DNA of 19,587 nucleotides from Candidatus Dadabacteria bacterium RIFCSPHIGHO2_12_FULL_53_21. Its GTDB lineage: Bacteria > Desulfobacterota_D > UBA1144 > Nemesobacterales > UBA2774. Below, piece after piece: positions 14,397 through 19,587 of this stretch. A program made the position numbers and the translations under genes. Each line of letters opens with the position of its first letter. The stretch's first letter is position 1. The notes under the pieces are model-generated. The model saw only the letters and a program-made list of their open reading frames with translations, searched no databases and was not told the origin of the DNA. The stretch is taken from assembly GCA_001775255.1 (NCBI GenBank), contig MFCJ01000102.1:1-19587 (forward strand), given 5' to 3'.

Positions 14397-15149
14397 ATGA
14401 AGGCGTTTTATACGATCGTGAAAAGGGAACTGAGGTCTTATTTCGCCTCTCCGCTCGCGTACATCATCCTGGTCGTGTTTCAGGTGATCTCGGCGAGGTT
14501 CTTCTTCCTGTACCTCCAGGGGTTCCTCCAGTTCCAGTTCGATCCAAGCTACCAGCTCCAAACCGGTGAGCTCAATCTGAACAACCTGGTCGTGCTTCCC
14601 TACTTCGGGACGATAAGCATAGTCCTCCTGCTGATAGTGCCGCTTATTACGATGAGGCTGATAGCCGACGAGAAAAAGAACTATACTGCGGAGCTGCTCT
14701 TCACGTCTCCTGTCAGGATACGCACCATAGTGTTCGGGAAATTCACTGCCTCCCTGATTCTCCTCATAATCATGCTCCTGCTCTCGTCTATTAATATTTT
14801 CGTATTGATGGTCCACGGGAACCCGGATTTCGGAGCCGTTTTTTCAGGCTATATAGGTTTGTTCCTGTTGGGCGCTTCGTTCCTCTCGGTCGGCATATTC
14901 GCTTCTTCTCTTACCGAGAACCAGCTTATAGCGGCCGTAATAAGCTTCGGGGTGCTGCTGCTTCTCTGGCTCGTGGGCGCTCTTTCGGACGCCGAGAGCT
15001 CCGTACTGGGCTACATTTCGGTAATCAACCACTACGAGGACTTCAGCAAGGGATTGATCGAGCTTAAAGACGTCGTTTATTATCTGTCGCTCATTTTCCT
15101 GGGGCTCTTTCTTACATACACATCGCTCGAGTCGGAGAGGTGGAGATGA
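14397..15149 (+). CDS. ABC-2 type permease, GldF-like
   Basis: Membrane partner of the preceding ATPase. The 250-residue protein begins with the family-typical cytosolic lead KRELRSYFASPLAY and has six predicted transmembrane segments (about 19-40, 73-92, 110-134, 144-167, 173-195 and 222-241). Between segments two and three it carries DEKKNYTAELLFTSPV, the conserved ABC-2 cytosolic loop that contacts the ATPase. Length and layout match GldF. The start directly follows the ATPase stop without any gap, and its end overlaps the next gene by four bases. The exported substrate is unknown. Confidence 0.9.
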   Translation: MKAFYTIVKRELRSYFASPLAYIILVVFQVISARFFFLYLQGFLQFQFDPSYQLQTGELNLNNLVVLPYFGTISIVLLLIVPLITMRLIADEKKNYTAELLFTSPVRIRTIVFGKFTASLILLIIMLLLSSINIFVLMVHGNPDFGAVFSGYIGLFLLGASFLSVGIFASSLTENQLIAAVISFGVLLLLWLVGALSDAESSVLGYISVINHYEDFSKGLIELKDVVYYLSLIFLGLFLTYTSLESERWR

Positions 15150-16507
15150 AGAGGAGAAGGCTTATTTACGGCACGAACGCTTTAATCTCCGTATTGAGCG
15201 TCTGCGGCATACTCATCATTCTCAACTACATTTTTTTCAAATCCGACGTCAGGATAGATATGACGGAAGGGAAGCTCTACACGGTCTCGGAGCATACGAT
15301 CGGCGTGATCGAGAATATCGGCGGCGATGTGGAGATGCTGGCGTTCTTTAAAGATGTGGGAATGGACAGGAGCGAGTTTCAGGACCTCATAAAGGAATAC
15401 ACCAGGAGGTCGGGAAATATAAAAATCAGATATGTCAATCCGGATAAGGAGCCCGGTATCGCAAAAAAGTACGATATAAAAGAATACGGCACCATTGTGC
15501 TCGTCGACGGGGAACAAACTATAAAACTTAGGCTCGCGGACCATATCTCGGGGGGGATTCTCAAAAATGCGGAGGAGGAGCTCACGAACGCGCTCTTCAA
15601 ACTCAACCGGGTGATCCACAAGACGGTTTATTTCCTGACGGGACACGGGGAGCGGGATATTAACGATGAGCTCGAACCCGAGGGGCTTGGGGTGCTCAGG
15701 GCCGCCCTCATTGACGAAGGCTATGACGTGAAGGAGTTCCTGCTTCTGAGAGGGGACCCGCTGCCCGAGAAAGACAGCGTCCTTATCGTGTCCGCCCCGA
15801 AGCAGGCGCTGTCTCTCAAGGAAATAACCGATATTAAGGACTATCTCGATCAGGGCGGGAAGGCCGTATTCCTGATTGAGCCCAGGAGCGGGGGCGAGCT
15901 CGTTTCGATTTTAAAGAACTACGGTTTCGTCATAGCCGATGATATCATAGTCGACCCCAGCTCCAAGCTGGAAGGGGGAGGGGATATAGCCCCCATAATC
16001 GCCCAATACGCCCATCACGATATCACCGAGGGCTTCAGGTTCGCAACCATATTCCCCTTTTCGAGGAGTGTCGACGTAGTCGAGCAGGACGGAACCGACA
16101 CGACGGTGCTGGCTAATACAGGCGAGTACAGCTGGTCGGAATCCAACTTCGAGCTTTTCGATCAGGGGGTCGCCCAGCAGGAGGAAGGGGACAAAAAGGG
16201 CCCGCTGGGAGTGGCGGCTGTGAGTGAGGACGGGGATAATTCGAGAATAGCGGTCTTCGGGAGCGTCGATTTCGTTTCAAATATATTTATCGATTTCTCG
16301 GGAAACAGGGATCTGTTCCTCAATACCGTCAACTGGGTCGCGGGCGATGAAAACCTGATCTCGATACGCCCGAGAGCCGCGAAAGAGGGGAAACTAACTA
16401 TAACGAAGAAGCAGACTAATATAATATTCTTCTTTACTGTCGTGTTGATACCTGCCGTCATCTTTTTCTCCGGTCTGGGTATCTGGTGGAAGAGAAGAAG
16501 GTTGTGA
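15146..16507 (+). CDS. GldG-like ABC-associated membrane protein
   Basis: The 453-residue protein has a basic start (KRRRLIYGT), an N-terminal transmembrane segment (about 10-28), a large outer domain and a C-terminal transmembrane segment (about 425-445) followed by WKRRRL. The outer domain begins with RIDMTEGKLYTVSEHT, the hallmark of the GldG/ABC-auxiliary family, and later has FLTGHGERD and a Rossmann-like part (DYLDQGGKAVFLIEP). I chose ATG 15146 over GTG 15140: GGAGAGG is well spaced for the ATG and abuts the GTG. This makes an ATGA overlap with the permease gene. It probably forms a complex with the ATPase and permease; its biochemical role is not established. Confidence 0.88.
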   Translation: MKRRRLIYGTNALISVLSVCGILIILNYIFFKSDVRIDMTEGKLYTVSEHTIGVIENIGGDVEMLAFFKDVGMDRSEFQDLIKEYTRRSGNIKIRYVNPDKEPGIAKKYDIKEYGTIVLVDGEQTIKLRLADHISGGILKNAEEELTNALFKLNRVIHKTVYFLTGHGERDINDELEPEGLGVLRAALIDEGYDVKEFLLLRGDPLPEKDSVLIVSAPKQALSLKEITDIKDYLDQGGKAVFLIEPRSGGELVSILKNYGFVIADDIIVDPSSKLEGGGDIAPIIAQYAHHDITEGFRFATIFPFSRSVDVVEQDGTDTTVLANTGEYSWSESNFELFDQGVAQQEEGDKKGPLGVAAVSEDGDNSRIAVFGSVDFVSNIFIDFSGNRDLFLNTVNWVAGDENLISIRPRAAKEGKLTITKKQTNIIFFFTVVLIPAVIFFSGLGIWWKRRRL

Positions 16508-16579
16508 TATATATTCGTAACTAGTGCGGCGGTTCTCAACTCGCAAGCCCGCGGAAAGCCGCTTGATTGAGCCAATAAA

Positions 16580-17518
16580 TTGAACAGCTATCTAAAAAGA
16601 TTCGCAGGCACCGTAATCGCGTTGATTATCTTCGTGGTACTCCTGGCATCCGTCCTTCTGTTCGATAGGGAAAAACAACCAGAGGAAAATTTGGAAAAGG
16701 TCTTCCCCGGCATCGACACGGAGGAAATAACATCCTTCAGTCTGAAATCGTCCGGATCCGAATTCACACTCGAGAAAGGCGACGGGGGCTGGATAGTCGA
16801 AAGCGGCTCGAAGAGGTTTAAAGCGGACGAAGACGCTATTGAGGACCTCATCCAGGACGTCAAGGATATGGAGGCCGAGAAGCCGGTCGCCCGGGATTCG
16901 GACAAGCTCGACGAATACGGCGTAGTCGATTCGGAGACGGAGTTTTCGTTTCGCACGAGGGACGCCGAGTACCCCGTGATAATCGGGGATAAAAGTCCTG
17001 TAGGCACGGGGATGTATATATACGACCTGGGCGAGGGAAGGGTGCTCATCGTCAAAGACCAATACCTCTGGGGGTTCGTCAATAAAAGCCCGGGCGACTT
17101 CAGAGAAAGGAACCTGCTCGGGATGAATAAAGACGCCGTCACGCGGATTACGGTTAAAGTCGGAGATTTCTCAACCGGGCTCGCCAGGAAAGACGGCAAG
17201 TGGTTCGTCGAAGGCGGTGAGGATAACCGGATTGCCGATCAGAAGAGGGTGCGGGAGCTCCTTGATTCGTTTTCCGGGCTCAAAGCCGATGGGTTCGAAA
17301 ACGACGCACCGGAAAGCTTGGAGAAGTACGGCTTACACGAGCCTACCGCCGAAATTGTGTTTTACGGTAATGAAGGGGAAGAGGGCGTCTTATTCGGGAA
17401 AAGAAAAGACGAAGGGAGCTACTTCGTAAAAGTCATGAAAGGGGAACCGGTATATTCCGTGTCAAAGAATTATTTCAAGATTCTGCCGAAGAATAACGAA
17501 GATGTCATAAGCAGGTGA
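16580..17518 (+). CDS. DUF4340 membrane-anchored protein
   Basis: 312 residues with a single N-terminal transmembrane segment (about 8-27) and a periplasmic part of two similar halves, each with a DGGW- or DGKW-type beta turn followed by a YGL- or YGV-type motif (LDEYGVVD near 110, LEKYGLHEP near 252). This is the DUF4340 pattern, a family often encoded next to GldA-F-G-like exporters, which fits here. The start appears to be TTG: the frame is closed by TGA at 16568-16570, and later starts would cut the membrane segment. No SD is seen. The 72-bp gap before it contains a GCGG-AAAG-CCGC hairpin. Function unknown; probably an accessory of the same exporter. Confidence 0.82.
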   Translation: MNSYLKRFAGTVIALIIFVVLLASVLLFDREKQPEENLEKVFPGIDTEEITSFSLKSSGSEFTLEKGDGGWIVESGSKRFKADEDAIEDLIQDVKDMEAEKPVARDSDKLDEYGVVDSETEFSFRTRDAEYPVIIGDKSPVGTGMYIYDLGEGRVLIVKDQYLWGFVNKSPGDFRERNLLGMNKDAVTRITVKVGDFSTGLARKDGKWFVEGGEDNRIADQKRVRELLDSFSGLKADGFENDAPESLEKYGLHEPTAEIVFYGNEGEEGVLFGKRKDEGSYFVKVMKGEPVYSVSKNYFKILPKNNEDVISR

Positions 17519-17589
17519 CCTGTTTCATTCAATCTGATAATCCCGGTCTGGTCCCGGAATAATTATTCGTTCTTTGCATTCATGGCGTA

Positions 17590-19386
17590 TCATTTGTCCT
17601 TCTCTTTAACATCGAGCTTCAGGCCGAGCTCGAGGAGCTGGCTCTGCTCGACGCCGGACGGGGCCCCGGTCAACGGGCATACCCCTTTCTGGGTTTTAGG
17701 GAACGCGATGACGTCCCTTATCGAATTAGCTCCGGTTATGAGCATGACTATCCTGTCGAGTCCGAGCGCGATCCCCCCGTGGGGCGGGGCCCCGAATTCG
17801 AGCGCTTCGAGGAGGAACCCGAATTTCTCCCTGGCCTGCTCAGCCGTGAGGCCTATCGTATGGAAGAGTTTCTCCTGTATGTCCTTCTGGAAGATCCTAA
17901 TGCTGCCGCCGCCGATCTCCACGCCGTTCAGCACGACGTCGTATGCCCTCGACCTTACCTTGCCCTTCTCGGTATCGAGGAGGTGGAGGTCTTCCTCCTT
18001 CGGTGACGTGAACGGGTGGTGCATGGCGACGTAGCGTTTCTCCGTGTGGTCGAAATCGAGGAGCGGAAAATCCTCTACCCAGAGGAAATCGAACCTCCCG
18101 CGGTCTATCATGCCGAGCCTTTCACCGAGCTCGAGCCTCAGGTGGGAAAGCACCATGTTCACTATATAGGCCGTATCGGCCGCGAAGAACACGATGTCGC
18201 CGTCTCCGAGCCCTAGTCTCTTCTGTAAATCCTCTTTTTCCTTGTCGCTCATGAATTTGATGATCGGGGACTGCCATTCGTCGCCCGAGACGCGGATCCA
18301 TGCGAGGCCCTTTGCCCCGAGCGATTTGGCGGTCTCCCCGAGGTCGTCTATTTCCTTCCTCGAAAGCTCGCCGGCTTTCCCGGGGAGCTTGAGGGCTTTT
18401 ACGATCCCGCCCTTCTTAATAGCCCCGCTGAATACCTGGAACCCTGAGTCTCTGAATATTTCAGTCAGCTCGTCGAGCTCGAGCCCGAACCTCGTATCCG
18501 GCTTGTCGGACCCGTATCTGAGCATCGCCTCTTCGTGTTTCATCCTTTTAAACGGTACGGGAATGTCCACTCCTTTTGCTTCCTCGAATATCGCTTTGAG
18601 TATGCCTTCTACTACCGACATGATGTCGTTCTCGTCCGCGTATGACATTTCGAGGTCTATCTGCGTGAATTCGGGCTGACGGTCGGCACGCAGGTCTTCG
18701 TCCCGGAAACAGCGCACTATCTGGTAGTACCTGTCGAGCCCCGATATCATGAGGGTCTGCTTCAGGAGCTGGGGAGACTGCGGCAGGGCGTAGAATTCCC
18801 CCGGGTTGAGCCTGCTCGGGACCAGGAAGTCCCTGGCCCCTTCGGGCGTCGACCTCGTCAGGTATGGCGTTTCCACCTCGATGAACCCCTCCCGGTTGAG
18901 GTAACTCCTCGTGGCAGAGACTGCCTTGTGCCGTGTTACGATATTATCCTTCATGTGGGGGCGTCTCAGGTCGAGGTATCTGTGTTTTAGTCTCAGCAGC
19001 TCATCGACCCTTATGTCGTTTTCTATGAGGAATGGCAGCGGCTTCGAAGTGTTCAGTATCCTGAGCCCGTCCGCTACGACTTCGATCTCGCCTGTCGGCA
19101 GGTTCGGATTGACCGTCTCGGGGGAGCGGCTCGTTATCCTTCCCGTGACGGCGATCACCCATTCGTCCCTGAGCGCCGATGCCTTTTCGTGTATTTCCCT
19201 GTTTGTCTGCGGATTGAGTACGATCTGTATTATTCCTTCCCGGTCTCTCAAATCGATGAATATGACCCCGCCGTGGTCCCTGTTCGATTGGACCCAGCCC
19301 ATGAGCACGACACTGCGGCCGATATCCTTGGCTCTGAGGACTCCGCAATAGTCCGTTCTCTTCCAATCTCCCATATGTTCAAGCAT
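17590..19386 (-). CDS. aspS: Aspartate-tRNA ligase, bacterial type
   Basis: Charges tRNA-Asp with aspartate. The OB-fold anticodon-binding domain comes first (about 8-115), then the class II catalytic core split by the bacterial GAD insertion (about 290-420). Visible signatures are RYLDLRRP, FYALPQSPQLLKQ, the motif 2 block FRDEDLRADRQPEFTQID and motif 3 GGIALGLDR near 540. The length of 598 residues is standard. AAGGAG eight bases before the ATG at 19386 supports the start. His38 in RDHGG is the state associated with enzymes that also charge tRNA-Asn; E. coli and B. subtilis have Leu. Convergent with the DUF4340 gene, 71 bp apart. Confidence 0.97.
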   Translation of the reverse strand: MLEHMGDWKRTDYCGVLRAKDIGRSVVLMGWVQSNRDHGGVIFIDLRDREGIIQIVLNPQTNREIHEKASALRDEWVIAVTGRITSRSPETVNPNLPTGEIEVVADGLRILNTSKPLPFLIENDIRVDELLRLKHRYLDLRRPHMKDNIVTRHKAVSATRSYLNREGFIEVETPYLTRSTPEGARDFLVPSRLNPGEFYALPQSPQLLKQTLMISGLDRYYQIVRCFRDEDLRADRQPEFTQIDLEMSYADENDIMSVVEGILKAIFEEAKGVDIPVPFKRMKHEEAMLRYGSDKPDTRFGLELDELTEIFRDSGFQVFSGAIKKGGIVKALKLPGKAGELSRKEIDDLGETAKSLGAKGLAWIRVSGDEWQSPIIKFMSDKEKEDLQKRLGLGDGDIVFFAADTAYIVNMVLSHLRLELGERLGMIDRGRFDFLWVEDFPLLDFDHTEKRYVAMHHPFTSPKEEDLHLLDTEKGKVRSRAYDVVLNGVEIGGGSIRIFQKDIQEKLFHTIGLTAEQAREKFGFLLEALEFGAPPHGGIALGLDRIVMLITGANSIRDVIAFPKTQKGVCPLTGAPSGVEQSQLLELGLKLDVKEKDK

Positions 19387-19429
19387 TTGAAAAGCTCCTT
19401 TAAATCGTATGTACCTCTAATGACCAGAA

Positions 19430-19457
19430 ATCTTAACCTTTGTTAGGGATTTGGCAA
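19430..19457 (-). promoter_or_regulatory. Candidate sigma-70 promoter of aspS
   Basis: On the minus strand TTGCCA (19452-19457) and TAAGAT (19430-19435) are 16 bases apart, with a predicted start near 19423 and a leader of about 37 bases. The match is moderate. Confidence 0.4.
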
Positions 19458-19543
19458 GAATGCCGGAGTTGGCACGTATCGGGGTATGGTATTCGGTCCT
19501 GGAAGGCTTAATTGGGGTCTCTGGATAAGATACGTAAGTGTGT

Positions 19544-19555
19544 CTACAATTGTAG
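19544..19555. repeat. Perfect 12-bp palindrome upstream of aspS
   Basis: CTACAATTGTAG is fully self-complementary and lies near the right edge of the window, outside any gene seen here. It could be an operator of a gene beyond the edge; nothing in view assigns it. Confidence 0.4.
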
Positions 19556-19587
19556 GGTGCGGAGTTTCTATTGTGATCTTTACATAA

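Noticed and set aside
14133..14816. Open frame (227 codons) on the minus strand across the ABC ATPase and permease genes
   Set aside because: It spans two confident genes on the other strand, and its product is a low-complexity charged sequence with no domain.
17519..17589. Bidirectional terminator between the DUF4340 gene and aspS
   Set aside because: The CCGG/CCGG pairing is only four bases with mismatches beyond it and no clear T run; too weak to call.
19470..19490. RpoN promoter from TTGGCACG near the right edge
   Set aside because: The -24 element is excellent but the -12 position reads GGGGT instead of TTGCW.

Overview
The window is bacterial and gene-dense: eleven confident protein genes plus one small secreted ORF. 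Coding DNA is moderately GC-rich and favours AGG for arginine and ATA for isoleucine, while the gaps between genes are AT-rich. Gene content (sigma-54-type promoters, an oxoglutarate dehydrogenase beside a 2-oxoacid:ferredoxin oxidoreductase, an FrhB-like flavo-iron-sulfur protein, a Gld-type ABC exporter) suggests a Gram-negative-type lineage, perhaps from the former Deltaproteobacteria or a nearby candidate phylum. That placement is an inference with low confidence. I see no rRNA, tRNA, transposase, integrase or CRISPR array.

Left part (1-2199, minus strand): a small acidic secreted protein made of 28-residue tandem repeats, and upstream of it a group 2-like sigma-70 family factor. Each gene is preceded by a -24/-12 (RpoN, sigma-54) promoter match, and 84 or 106 bp upstream of each match lies a nearly identical 14-bp palindrome (GTGTAAAATTACAC or GTGTAAAATGACAC). 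This looks like a small RpoN regulon controlled by one enhancer-binding protein, with a second sigma factor as one target. It is the most interesting signal in the window.

Middle (2200-13087): recG on the plus strand, possibly read from a leaderless mRNA. Convergent to it on the minus strand is a block for 2-oxoacid oxidation: an FrhB-like protein, korA and korB joined by ATGA overlaps, then after a 260-bp gap with its own promoter, sucA and sucB. The two halves offer a ferredoxin-linked and an NAD-linked (lipoate-dependent) route for the same 2-oxoglutarate to succinyl-CoA step. No dihydrolipoamide dehydrogenase or succinyl-CoA synthetase is in view.

Right part (13088-19587): a divergent plus-strand operon of ABC ATPase, ABC-2 permease, GldG-like protein and DUF4340 protein. 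The first three genes abut or overlap; the fourth follows after a 72-bp gap and begins with TTG. Convergent to it is aspS, whose N-terminal domain carries a histidine associated with non-discriminating AspRS.
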